Shown one piece after another: positions 15,946 through 24,244 of a DNA stretch of 64,000 nucleotides. The stretch covers positions 62,001 to 126,000 of the forward strand of contig JAZKGQ010000008.1 in assembly GCA_040385825.1 (NCBI GenBank), read 5' to 3'. Below the pieces are notes generated by a model, which saw only the letters and a list, made by a program, of their open reading frames with translations, searched no databases and was not told the DNA's origin. Made by a program: the position numbers and the translations under genes. Within the stretch, counting starts at the first letter, position 1, and each line of letters starts with the position of its first letter. Source of the stretch: JANNNF01 sp040385825 (lineage in GTDB: Bacteria > Pseudomonadota > Alphaproteobacteria > Rhodobacterales > Rhodobacteraceae).

Positions 15946-16695
15946 ATGACACAGCCCGCAAATCCGCAGCCGCGAACCGCCTTTGTCACCGGGGCCGCTC
16001 AGGGCCTTGGGCTTGCCATCGCGCAGGCCCTGCACGCGGCGGGGCACCGGGTGGTGCTGGCGGACCTGAGCCTTGGCAAGGCCCGCGAGGCCGCAGACGC
16101 CCTGCCCGGCAGCCTTGCAGTTGCCTTGGACGTGCGCGACAAACCCGGCTTTGCCACCGCCATTGCGCAGGCCGAGGCCGCCTTTGGCCCGGTCGATATT
16201 CTGGTCAACAACGCCGCCCGCACCCAGGCCCGCGACTTCTTTGCGATGGAGCCGGACGAATGGGATGATGTGCTGGCCACCAACCTGCGGTCGGTGATCT
16301 TTGGCGCGCAACTGACGGCACAGGGCATGATGGCAAGGGGGTGGGGCCGCATCCTGAACCTTGCGTCCATTGCGGGCCAGCGCGGCGGGCCGCAGGTGCA
16401 GGGCGCGCATTATGCGGCGTCCAAGGCCGGGATCATCGGGCTTACCCGTTATCTCGCCCATCAGTTCGCGCCCCATGGCGTGACGGTCAACACCATCGCG
16501 CCGGGCACCATCCTGACCGAACAGACCGCCCTTGCCCCGCCGGAAAAGGTGGCGCTGGTGGTGGGGCAGATCCCCCTGGGGCGCATCGGTCAGGCGGCAG
16601 AGGTGGGCCACCTGGCGGCCTTCCTTGCGTCCGATCACGCCGCCTTCATCACCGGCACCACACAGGATATCAACGGCGGCGTGCTGATGCGCTGA
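15946..16695 (+). CDS. SDR-family oxidoreductase
   Basis: This 249-aa classical short-chain dehydrogenase has TGAAQGLGLAIAQAL, LVNNAARTQ, Ser in LASIAGQRG, the catalytic YAASK and a C-terminal GTTQDINGGVLM. It is the first gene of a two-gene unit divergent from the aromatic-CoA operon, with the kynureninase-like gene 15 nt downstream. The ATG at 15946 is preferred; a GTG at 15925 would add seven residues. The substrate is unknown; the location suggests a step linked to kynurenine or anthranilate. Confidence 0.8.
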   Translation: MTQPANPQPRTAFVTGAAQGLGLAIAQALHAAGHRVVLADLSLGKAREAADALPGSLAVALDVRDKPGFATAIAQAEAAFGPVDILVNNAARTQARDFFAMEPDEWDDVLATNLRSVIFGAQLTAQGMMARGWGRILNLASIAGQRGGPQVQGAHYAASKAGIIGLTRYLAHQFAPHGVTVNTIAPGTILTEQTALAPPEKVALVVGQIPLGRIGQAAEVGHLAAFLASDHAAFITGTTQDINGGVLMR

Positions 16696-16710
16696 CCCCG
16701 AAAGGTTCAC

Positions 16711-17835
16711 ATGACGGACGCCTATTTCCTCTACCACTCCATCGGCATGTACCCCGGCAAGGCACAGGACATGGCCGCCGCACTAACCGGATTTGCAGAT
16801 GTCTGGGGCCAGCCCGATGATGCGCAATGGGGGTATGTGCTGCCCCTGCGCGCCCGGTTCATCGACCGCTGGCGCGCGATTCTGAACGCAGCCCCCGATA
16901 CCGTGACCACGTTTGAGAGCGTGACCCAGGCCTTCCACGCCCTGCTGCAATCGCTGCCTGCGGGGCATCTGCGGGGGCGGTCTGTGCTGGTCGGGGCCGA
17001 TTGCTTTCCGTCGAACCATTTCTTGCTGAACGGCATGGCGCAGGCTTACGGCTTTACCCTCAAGACCGTGCCGCTGCGGCAAGGCGCACCTTGGGTCGAG
17101 GATGAAGACTACCTTGATGCCTGGACGCCCGAGGTGGGCCTCGCCCTGCTGACATGGGTGTCCTCCACCTCCAGCCACCGGATCAATCTGCCCCAGATGG
17201 TCGCGCATGGCCGCCGGATGGGCAGCCTGATCGGCGTCGACATCACCCAAGGCGCGGGGCTGATCCCCTTTGATGTCGCAGCGCCAGAGGTGGATTTCGC
17301 CGTCTCGACCAGCCTGAAATGGATGTGCGGCACACCCGGCGCAGGCATCCTGTACCTGTCGCCCCGGCTGATCCCCCACACCCAACCGCAACTGCGCGGC
17401 TGGTTCAGCCAACCCAATCCGTTCAACTGGGACATCACCCAATTCGCCTACGCCCCCGGCATCGCGCGGTTTGATTCTGGCACTCCGGGCTGCATGGCGG
17501 CCCTCGCCTCGCTGCCCGCCCTGGACTGGCACGCAGGTCAGGACCACGCCGCCCTGCTTGCCCATAACCGCAGCCTGACCGCCCGCATCATCGAAGGTGC
17601 TGATGCCATCGCCCTGCCCCTGCTGACCCCGCGCGATCCTGCCAAACGCGGCGGGTCCGTCATGCTGCGCCTGCCCGACAGCCACCCCGCCCCGCAGATC
17701 GTCACCGCCCTGCGCAATCAAGGCATCACCACCGACGCCCGCAGCCAGACCCTGCGCCTGTCCCCCGGCATCATCACCACGATGGACGGCGTGGAACAGG
17801 CAATAGCGGCGCTGACAAAACTGCTGCGCCCCTGA
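16711..17835 (+). CDS. Class V PLP-dependent enzyme, kynureninase-like
   Basis: This 374-aa fold-type I PLP enzyme has the PLP-Asp in LIGVDITQGAGLIPFDV, the Schiff-base lysine in STSLKWMCGTPGAGILYL and the C-terminal-domain entry ARFDSGTPG. The SGTP motif and overall layout resemble kynureninase more than cysteine desulfurase. Kynureninase yields anthranilate and alanine, which would feed the divergent 2-aminobenzoyl-CoA operon. The protein is shorter than typical kynureninase (about 410 aa), so a different class V lyase is possible. GAAAGG precedes the ATG. Confidence 0.68.
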   Translation: MTDAYFLYHSIGMYPGKAQDMAAALTGFADVWGQPDDAQWGYVLPLRARFIDRWRAILNAAPDTVTTFESVTQAFHALLQSLPAGHLRGRSVLVGADCFPSNHFLLNGMAQAYGFTLKTVPLRQGAPWVEDEDYLDAWTPEVGLALLTWVSSTSSHRINLPQMVAHGRRMGSLIGVDITQGAGLIPFDVAAPEVDFAVSTSLKWMCGTPGAGILYLSPRLIPHTQPQLRGWFSQPNPFNWDITQFAYAPGIARFDSGTPGCMAALASLPALDWHAGQDHAALLAHNRSLTARIIEGADAIALPLLTPRDPAKRGGSVMLRLPDSHPAPQIVTALRNQGITTDARSQTLRLSPGIITTMDGVEQAIAALTKLLRP

Positions 17836-17836
17836 C

Positions 17837-17890
17837 ATCATCTGTTCATAAATATCCCGCAGGGGGTCCGGGGGACGCGAAGTCCCCCGG
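17837..17890. repeat. GATATTTATGAACAGATGAT repeat (copy 3) with terminator-like hairpin
   Basis: The convergent gap holds the reverse complement of the 22-nt unit of 7955-7976, without a mismatch, at 17837-17858. A hairpin of CCGGGGGAC (17868-17876) with GTCCCCCGG (17882-17890) follows. The layout mirrors copy 1 in the opposite orientation and again separates two convergent genes. Confidence 0.7.
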
Positions 17891-17895
17891 CGCTG

Positions 17896-18687
17896 TCAGC
17901 CCGGCCCCACCATCGGCGCATAGCCGTCCAGCGTCAGCCCGCGGACCTGCCGCAACAGCCCGATGAACCCCGCCACCATGTGATCCGCCGTCACCTCGCC
18001 CTTGGCTGCCGTCGCCAGATGCGCCTCGCCCACCACGCCTGCCGGGTTCAGGTCGGACGCGACCCAGCCCAGGCTGATCGGCCCGGTGGGCGAAATCACC
18101 GCTGTTTCCGCGCTTGACCGGAAATCGCGGGCGGCGGTCATGTCCACCGTTTCGGGGTTGAAGGCCAGCATCAGCGAGGTTTCCATATCGCCGCCATGGA
18201 TGCCGAACCCGCGTTCCTGCGCCGAATAGACGCCATCGGGCATGCCGAAACTGCTCCATTGCGCCTTGACCGCCAGCATCCCCGCCTGGACACGCAATTC
18301 GCGGCTCAGGATGGAACAGAGGTCCAGATTGCCGCCATGACTGTTGATGATCACGATTTTGCGCACCCCGGCCCGCGCCACCGACAGACCCACCTCCACC
18401 CAGGCCCGCAGCGCCACTTCGGCGGAAAGGGTCAGCGTGCCCTTGGCCCACAGATGCTCGTTCGACTTGCCGACCGCCTGCACTGGCAGGATGCGCACGT
18501 CCAGATCCTCGGGGCAGGCCTTGCGGAACCGGGCCAGCAAGCCTTCAGCGATCAGCGTATCAGTACCCACCGGCAAATGCGGCCCGTGCTGTTCGATGGC
18601 CGCTGTCGGCAGGATGGCGATGGTGCGCGCAGGATCAATCGCCGCATATTCGGTGCTGCGGTACTGCGCCCAGTCCAGCCGCCTCAT
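17896..18687 (-). CDS. Creatininase-family amidohydrolase
   Basis: This 263-aa metal-dependent hydrolase has the creatininase signature: PTAAIEQHGPHLPVGTDTLI (metal-binding Glu, His, Asp; about residues 29-48), IINSHGGN and GIHGGDMETS. Family members act on cyclic amides (creatinine) or formamides such as the FAPy intermediate of deazaflavin synthesis. It is the last gene of the minus-strand importer/deaminase operon and overlaps the preceding reductase by 4 nt. A terminal ring-opening or deformylating step is plausible but not shown. Confidence 0.8.
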   Translation of the reverse strand: MRRLDWAQYRSTEYAAIDPARTIAILPTAAIEQHGPHLPVGTDTLIAEGLLARFRKACPEDLDVRILPVQAVGKSNEHLWAKGTLTLSAEVALRAWVEVGLSVARAGVRKIVIINSHGGNLDLCSILSRELRVQAGMLAVKAQWSSFGMPDGVYSAQERGFGIHGGDMETSLMLAFNPETVDMTAARDFRSSAETAVISPTGPISLGWVASDLNPAGVVGEAHLATAAKGEVTADHMVAGFIGLLRQVRGLTLDGYAPMVGPG

Positions 18688-19322
18688 TCTGCGGCCTCGG
18701 CGAACGGCACTTCGACCGGAACCACCCGCCCGATCAGCCGGTCCATGCGGCGCGACACCACGCCCAGATGCGCGGCGCGGCTGGCGGCGGTGGAACTGTC
18801 CATCAGGTAATGCGCTGCAAACACATGTTTTTTTCGCGGCGCGCACAGGAACCCCACGCCCCGCAACAGGGTCCGCCGCCCCGGTGCGCCGATTACTCGC
18901 GTCAGCCACCAGCTTGCGCCGCAGGTGGTGAACACCGCCAGCCCCTTGACCTGCTGCAACCCCGGCCGGATGGTCTTGTGCGCCCCGTCCGGCATCAGAA
19001 ATGCCACGTCGGGCAGCAGCACCCGGTCGAGCCAGCCCTTCAGCATCGCAGGCAGCCCGTACCACCATGTCGGATAGACAAAGATCAGCGTATCGCACCA
19101 GCGCAGGTCGGCGACATAGCCCGCCACGGGTTGCAGATTGTCGGGGCAACTCAGATAGCCCTGCCATTCCGGTCCCGTCAGCACCGGCTGAAACCCGTCG
19201 GCATACAGATCATGCAGCCGCGCCTCGGCCCCTGCCGCGCGCAGTTTGGCCAGCACCAGATCACGGACAGCAGCGTTGAAACTTCCCTCGCGGGGGTGGC
19301 AATACACGATCAGGGCGCGCAT
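18684..19322 (-). CDS. NAD(P)H:quinone/flavin oxidoreductase, flavodoxin fold (copy a)
   Basis: This 212-aa flavodoxin-like-fold protein has YCHPREGSFNAAVRD (flavin phosphate loop), the DLYADGFQPVL stretch and FVYPTWWYGLPAMLKGWLDRV, typical of the NQO1/MdaB/KefF group. It likely reduces quinones or supplies reduced flavin in the cytoplasm. It abuts its paralogue upstream and overlaps the creatininase gene downstream. The two paralogues share motif order but diverge in their C-terminal halves. Confidence 0.8.
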   Translation of the reverse strand: MRALIVYCHPREGSFNAAVRDLVLAKLRAAGAEARLHDLYADGFQPVLTGPEWQGYLSCPDNLQPVAGYVADLRWCDTLIFVYPTWWYGLPAMLKGWLDRVLLPDVAFLMPDGAHKTIRPGLQQVKGLAVFTTCGASWWLTRVIGAPGRRTLLRGVGFLCAPRKKHVFAAHYLMDSSTAASRAAHLGVVSRRMDRLIGRVVPVEVPFAEAAE

Positions 19323-19900
19323 CAGAAGGTTTCCATCTTGGCTTTCACGCGGGCAAGATAGCCCGCGCGACGGGCAGCATCGGCACGGTTCATGTCATAA
19401 AGCGCCAGATACAGCATGGTATCAGGCTGGGCCGCATGCGCAAAGGCGCGCGTCATCACCCGGCGCGGCGGATCGCCGATCAGCGTGGCGCGCAGCCAGG
19501 TGGCCCCGTAGGTCGTCACCACCCCCAGCTTGGCGATATGGGTCATCGCAGGTTTCACGCGGCCATCCTCCAGCCGGAACGACACGCCGGGCACGAACAC
19601 CCGGTCGAAATAGCCCTTGAGGATCGCAGGCGGGCCGAAATTCCACACCGGATGCACAAAGATCAAGGCCGTCGCCGCGCGCAGACGGTCCACATGGCCC
19701 TGCACCGGGGCGGTATTGCCGGGCACACTGTGATAGCCCCGGCGTTCTTCGGCGCTCATCACCGGGTCAAACCCCTCGGCATAAAGATCGCACAGGTCCA
19801 CCTGCCAGCCCCGCCCGGTCAATGTGCCCACCACGGTATCGCACAGCGCGCGGGCATAGCTGTCGTCGCACGGATGGGCATAGACCACATGCGCCCGCAT
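19322..19900 (-). CDS. NAD(P)H:quinone/flavin oxidoreductase, flavodoxin fold (copy b)
   Basis: This 192-aa paralogue of the preceding protein has YAHPCDDSYARALCD, DLYAEGFDPVM and FVHPVWNFGPPAILKGYFDRV at equivalent places. The start at 19900 overlaps the FAD oxidoreductase stop; the stop overlaps the next start. Tandem arrangement suggests duplication followed by divergence, perhaps to form a heteromer or to use different acceptors. A role as reductase partner of the FAD enzyme encoded just upstream is an inference. Confidence 0.8.
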   Translation of the reverse strand: MRAHVVYAHPCDDSYARALCDTVVGTLTGRGWQVDLCDLYAEGFDPVMSAEERRGYHSVPGNTAPVQGHVDRLRAATALIFVHPVWNFGPPAILKGYFDRVFVPGVSFRLEDGRVKPAMTHIAKLGVVTTYGATWLRATLIGDPPRRVMTRAFAHAAQPDTMLYLALYDMNRADAARRAGYLARVKAKMETF

Positions 19901-21294
19901 CACGGCCCCTTTCTGATCCCGGCATAGGCGTACATCCGGGCATAATCCCACCCCGGCACATCCCAGGTGATCATCTTGCCGGGGTTCAGGATGCCCTTGG
20001 GGTCGGCCTCGCGCTTGAAGGCCAACTGGCGCGCATCCGCCGACTGCCGCCCGCCTTCCTCCAGCGTATAGCGGTGCGGGTTGAAGACGAAACAGCCCAT
20101 GTCCTCATGCAGGCGCACGATCTGGTCAAGGCGGTCCTCAGACGTAAACCGCATCAGTGTCAGGCCCGCAAAGCCGACACGGCCCCCCACCTTCATCAGT
20201 TCCAGATGCTGCATCAGCTCACCCGGAAAGGCCGCGCGGATGGCCTCGATCTTGGCGGCATAGTGGTCGGGGTCATAGGCCACTTGCAGATAGGTGATCG
20301 CCGGGTCCACCTTGAGCGCCCGCAGGGTGGTGTGGTTCCAGCCGTATTCAAACACCGGCCCCGGCTCGCGCGGCCATTGGGTCTGATCGGACCGATAGAG
20401 GATCTCGGCCCCCGGCCAGCGGGCCAGAAAGGTCAGAAACCCGTCCATCGACTGCGGGGCGATCATCAACCCGATCAGGTGATGCTCGGGGCCAAGATGC
20501 GGCGCGATACGCTGGAAATAGGCGTGCGGGGATGGGGCCTCATAGACCGAGATCAGCTTTTTCAGAATGCCGTCTTCGTGCCCCAAGGCGCCCGACAGCG
20601 CGACGGCAGCGGGAAAATCGGTATGGGTGACCAGCAGTTCGACCCAGTCATAGGCCGGGGCGAGCGGCATTTCCAATTCCGTAATCACCCCGTTGGTGCC
20701 GTAGGCATGGCTGACGCGGTGCAACTCCTCGCCGGTAAATTCCAGCACGCGGGGTTCGGCCTCGGCCGTCACCACCCGCAGCCGCAGGATATTGCCAAGG
20801 TCGCGCAGCACGCCCCAGGTGCAAGACCCCACCCCCCCCGACCCGCCACCGACAAAGCCGCCGATGGTGGCGGTGGCATGGGTGGAGGGGTGCATCCGCA
20901 GTTCCTGGCCCGAATGGGCACGGGTGGCGTGATCCAGGTCCTTGATCATGCAGCCGGGTTCCACAATGACCCGCCCCGGATGAATGGCCTTCACCGCGTT
21001 CATGTTCTTCATGTGCAGCACGATGCCGCCCGCCAGCGGCATCGCCTGCCCGTAATTCCCGGTGCCCGCCCCCCGCACCGTCACCGGAACGCCGTGGGCA
21101 TGGGCCACGCGCAGCACCTCGATCACTTCCCCCTCATCGCGGGGGGAGACGACAAAATCCGCCACCACATGATCCAGCCGCGCCTTCAGCACCGGCGAGT
21201 ACCAGAAGAAATCGCGTGACTTGGCCCGCACCGACACCGGGTTTTCGTCAATCTCCAGATGCGCAAGGGCGGCTTTGGCGGCGTCGATATTCAT
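19900..21294 (-). CDS. FAD-binding oxidoreductase (GlcD/VAO type)
   Basis: This 464-aa flavoenzyme has a PCMH-type FAD-binding domain: DFVVSPRDEGEVIEVLRVAH, VTVRGAGTGNYGQAMPLAGG and HPSTHATATIGGFVGGGSGG. The C-terminal region ends with the ADPKGILNPGKM signature of the glycolate oxidase/D-lactate dehydrogenase group. It probably oxidises a hydroxy acid or amine-type intermediate. It lies between the CodA-like deaminase and two flavin reductases in an overlapping operon. The substrate cannot be read from the sequence. Confidence 0.82.
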   Translation of the reverse strand: MNIDAAKAALAHLEIDENPVSVRAKSRDFFWYSPVLKARLDHVVADFVVSPRDEGEVIEVLRVAHAHGVPVTVRGAGTGNYGQAMPLAGGIVLHMKNMNAVKAIHPGRVIVEPGCMIKDLDHATRAHSGQELRMHPSTHATATIGGFVGGGSGGVGSCTWGVLRDLGNILRLRVVTAEAEPRVLEFTGEELHRVSHAYGTNGVITELEMPLAPAYDWVELLVTHTDFPAAVALSGALGHEDGILKKLISVYEAPSPHAYFQRIAPHLGPEHHLIGLMIAPQSMDGFLTFLARWPGAEILYRSDQTQWPREPGPVFEYGWNHTTLRALKVDPAITYLQVAYDPDHYAAKIEAIRAAFPGELMQHLELMKVGGRVGFAGLTLMRFTSEDRLDQIVRLHEDMGCFVFNPHRYTLEEGGRQSADARQLAFKREADPKGILNPGKMITWDVPGWDYARMYAYAGIRKGP

Positions 21295-22532
21295 GCGTGC
21301 TCCATCAGATCATCCAGATCGGCATAGTCGGGCAAGCGGCGGTCGATCTGGCGGCCAGCGCGGATCACGATGCGGTCGGACTGGGGGCGCGAAAACAACT
21401 CGGTCCAGTTGCGCGCCTTGAAGATCACCAGATCGTCGGTCAACGCAGGCGGCGCAAATCCGCAAGCCTTGGCGGGGTTGGCGATCACCGTATCCACCCA
21501 CCCCGCGCCGGAATGGTCCAGATGGCCGATGCGGGTGGCGCAGCACAGCACCTCCAGCATGTCCATGTCGCCGTAGGCGTAGAACGGGTCGCGGGTGTTG
21601 TCGGACGCAAAGCTGACGTTGATGCCCCGCGCCCGCGCCTCATGCACAAGGGTAATCCCGCGCAGCCGGGGGGTGCGGCCGGCATGGCGGTCTTGCAGGT
21701 ACAGATTGCACATCGGCAGGCTGACGATATGAAGGCCCGCCTTCGCCACAAGGTCCAGCGTGCGTAGCGCGTCGCCGTCCGCCATGGTGGACAGCGAACA
21801 GCAATGGCCCACCACCACGGGCGCATCAAAGCGCGCGTCCAGCACGGCCTGGGCGATCAGGGCAAGGGTGTTGCAACTGCCGTCCATGGTTTCATCCACA
21901 TGGAAATCGGCGTGCAACCCCCGGTCGGCGGCCATGCCGAAGAACATCGCAATGCGGTCTGTGATGTCGGGCAGCGGGTAGGTGACCATCCCCAAGACCC
22001 CGCCCGTTTGCGCCACAAGATCGGCGGTGCGGGCAAAGGGGCCATCCACGCTGCACAAATCGGCGCCAAGCAGGCAAGAGGCTTGCAGATCGATCCGCCC
22101 GGCCCATTGGTTGCGCTTTTCCGCAAAGACCCCAAAGGAAATCGCGTCCTGCGGCGGGATCGAATCCAGATGGGTTCGGATGGCGCGGGTGCCGTGGGCA
22201 TAGGCGCAGGCCAGCGAAAACTCCATCCGCCGCGCCACATCGGCAGCAGTCCAGCGGGCGGTGCGATCCGCCCCTGATGCCGTCAGCGCCCCCTGAAACG
22301 TGCCATCGGGGTTGGGGCTGCGCGGCGCGATATGCCCCTTGTCCAGATGCGTGTGCATGTCGACAAAGGCGGGCAGCACCATCGCGCCGCCCATGTCGAT
22401 CACCGCCCCGCCGCCGCCGATGGGCAGGCTGGTGCGCACCAGATCACCCGGCTGCCCCAACAGGCAAGCGGGCACAGTGACATCTCCCAGCGTCACAGGA
22501 CCGGGCGGCAAGGTTTTGAAATCCATCGTCAT
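21291..22532 (-). CDS. CodA-like amidohydrolase (cytosine/creatinine deaminase type)
   Basis: This 413-aa amidohydrolase-superfamily enzyme has FVDMHTHLDKGH (metal His pair, around residue 61), HADFHVDE, VVGHCCSLS and the CodA-type ASDNTRDPFYAYGDMDMLEV near the active-site Asp. Such enzymes deaminate cytosine, and some act on creatinine or other N-heterocycles. The ATG at 22532 overlaps the permease stop, and the longer frame upstream is a shadow of the permease. Being fused to an ABC importer operon, it probably acts on the imported compound. Confidence 0.83.
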   Translation of the reverse strand: MTMDFKTLPPGPVTLGDVTVPACLLGQPGDLVRTSLPIGGGGAVIDMGGAMVLPAFVDMHTHLDKGHIAPRSPNPDGTFQGALTASGADRTARWTAADVARRMEFSLACAYAHGTRAIRTHLDSIPPQDAISFGVFAEKRNQWAGRIDLQASCLLGADLCSVDGPFARTADLVAQTGGVLGMVTYPLPDITDRIAMFFGMAADRGLHADFHVDETMDGSCNTLALIAQAVLDARFDAPVVVGHCCSLSTMADGDALRTLDLVAKAGLHIVSLPMCNLYLQDRHAGRTPRLRGITLVHEARARGINVSFASDNTRDPFYAYGDMDMLEVLCCATRIGHLDHSGAGWVDTVIANPAKACGFAPPALTDDLVIFKARNWTELFSRPQSDRIVIRAGRQIDRRLPDYADLDDLMEHA

Positions 22533-23380
22533 TCCCGTTTTATCGCGCTCTCGTGCCATTTGTGCAGCAGCATATGCGACAGGAATGACAAGCCTGCAAA
22601 GATCACCACCCCCAAGGTGGCAATCAGCACCAGCGCCGCGAACATGCGCGGGATGTTCAGGCGGTACCCGGCCTCCAGGATGCGGAAGGCAAGGCCCGAC
22701 CCGATCCCCCCCGTGCCCGCCACATATTCGGCGACAATCGCGCCGATCAGGCTCAGCCCCCCGGCAATCCGCAAGCCGCCAAGGAAATACGGCAAGGCCG
22801 AGGGCAGTTGCAGAAACCGCAGCCGCTGCCACCGCGTCGCGCCATAGATGCGGAACAGATCGCGCAGGTTGTGGTCGGTCGAATTCAACCCGAGCGTCAT
22901 GTTCGACAGAATGGGAAAGAACGCCACGATCCAGGCACACAGCAGCAACCCGACAGTCTTGTTGTCGACATAGATGAAGATAAGCGGGGCCACCGACACG
23001 ATGGGGGTGACTTGCAGGATCACGGCATAGGGATAAAAACTCATCTCGGCAAACTTGCTCTGGTTGAACAGAACCGCCAGCCCCACCCCGCCGATCACCG
23101 CGACGGCCAGCGCCATCAGGGTGATTTGCAGCGTCACCAGCAGCGCATCAAACAGCATGGCCCAATCGGCGATCAGGGTCTGCAAGACCCGCCCCGGACC
23201 GGGCAGGATGTAATGGGGAATGTCGTTCCAGACCACCAGCCGGTCCCAGCCGACCAGCGACAGCACCACCACGATCAGCGGCAAGGCCCATCTTGCCACG
23301 CGTTCAATCCGCTGGTTGCGGGCGCGCCGCGCCTCGTCTGCATCATAGGCGGCTTCAAGGCCAAGGGGGGCGTCGGTCAT
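22529..23380 (-). CDS. ABC transporter permease (NitT/TauT/ThiX type)
   Basis: This 283-aa inner-membrane permease has about six helices. The ATPase-contact loop TRWQRLRFLQLPSALPYFLGGLRI (in parts TRWQRLRFLQLPSA and LPYFLGGLRI) is characteristic of SsuC/TauC/ThiX permeases. It overlaps the ATPase gene upstream and the deaminase gene downstream by 4 nt each. With an NMT1-type binding protein it forms an importer for a small N-containing ring compound or precursor. Confidence 0.87.
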   Translation of the reverse strand: MTDAPLGLEAAYDADEARRARNQRIERVARWALPLIVVVLSLVGWDRLVVWNDIPHYILPGPGRVLQTLIADWAMLFDALLVTLQITLMALAVAVIGGVGLAVLFNQSKFAEMSFYPYAVILQVTPIVSVAPLIFIYVDNKTVGLLLCAWIVAFFPILSNMTLGLNSTDHNLRDLFRIYGATRWQRLRFLQLPSALPYFLGGLRIAGGLSLIGAIVAEYVAGTGGIGSGLAFRILEAGYRLNIPRMFAALVLIATLGVVIFAGLSFLSHMLLHKWHESAIKRE

Positions 23381-24165
23381 GCAGGCTCTCCCATCGACTG
23401 CATCAGGGCGGCAGACACCACCTGCGCATGGGCGGCGTAGTCCACCGAGGTACGGAAGGCCATGTCGCGGGGATAGTGCGCCGCGATCTGAATTTCCTCG
23501 ACCACCCGCCCCGGTCGGGCCGCCATCACGATGATGCGGTCCGACAGGAACACGGATTCAAACACCGAGTGCGTGACGAAAATCACCGTGCAGCCGATCC
23601 TGGCCTTCAGCGCCAGCAGGTCGTTGTTCAGCTTTTGCCGGGTGATCTCGTCCAGCGCGGCAAAGGGTTCGTCCATCAGGATCAGCCTTGGGTTCGTCAC
23701 CAGCGCGCGGGCAATCGACACCCGCATCTTCATGCCGCCTGAAAGTTCGCGCGGATAGGCCCCGGCAAAGGCCTCAAGCCCGACAAGGCCAAGCGCCTGC
23801 ATCACCTCGGCCTCGACACTCGCAAAGGACCGCCCGCGCAACCGGAACGGCAGGTAGACATTCTGCGCCACCGTCGCCCATGGCATCAGGGTCGGTTCCT
23901 GAAACACCACCCCCAGATCGGCGGCCCCGTGCCACAGGATGCGCCCCGAGGTCGGCTGCATCAGCCCGGCAATCAGCCGCAGCGCGGTGGATTTGCCGCA
24001 ACCGGACGGGCCGAGCAGCGAGACGAAATCGCCCTCGTTCACCGTCAGGGTCATGTCGCGCAGGGCGGTGACATTGCCGTTGAACACCTTGGCAATACGC
24101 GACAATTCCAGCACCGGGGGGCGCTGGCCAAGGGCAAGGGTCGGGCGTTGGATCAGATCGGTCAT
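23377..24165 (-). CDS. ABC transporter ATP-binding protein (NitT/TauT type)
   Basis: This 262-aa ATPase has Walker A GPSGCGKST, Q-loop VFQEPTLMPW, signature LSGGMKMR, Walker B LILMDEP and switch His in VTHSVFES. The start at 24165 is chosen because upstream codons run into a poly-G run and the assembly gap. It powers the importer formed with the adjacent permease. The region between this start and the binding-protein gene contains the gap, so the 5' leader is incompletely known. Confidence 0.88.
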   Translation of the reverse strand: MTDLIQRPTLALGQRPPVLELSRIAKVFNGNVTALRDMTLTVNEGDFVSLLGPSGCGKSTALRLIAGLMQPTSGRILWHGAADLGVVFQEPTLMPWATVAQNVYLPFRLRGRSFASVEAEVMQALGLVGLEAFAGAYPRELSGGMKMRVSIARALVTNPRLILMDEPFAALDEITRQKLNNDLLALKARIGCTVIFVTHSVFESVFLSDRIIVMAARPGRVVEEIQIAAHYPRDMAFRTSVDYAAHAQVVSAALMQSMGEPA

Positions 24166-24177
24166 GCTGGTGCAGGC

Positions 24178-24211
24178 GGGGGGGGGGGNNNNNNNNNNNN
24201 NNNNNNNNNNN
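24178..24211. other. Poly-G run and assembly gap
   Basis: Eleven consecutive G (24178-24188) are followed by 23 N (24189-24211). The break falls in the spacer between the ATPase and the binding-protein genes, so no recognised gene is interrupted. The true distance, and any small element here, is unknown. Confidence 0.97.
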
Positions 24212-24244
24212 ATCAATCGTTGGCTGCCCCCCGCCACGGCTCGC

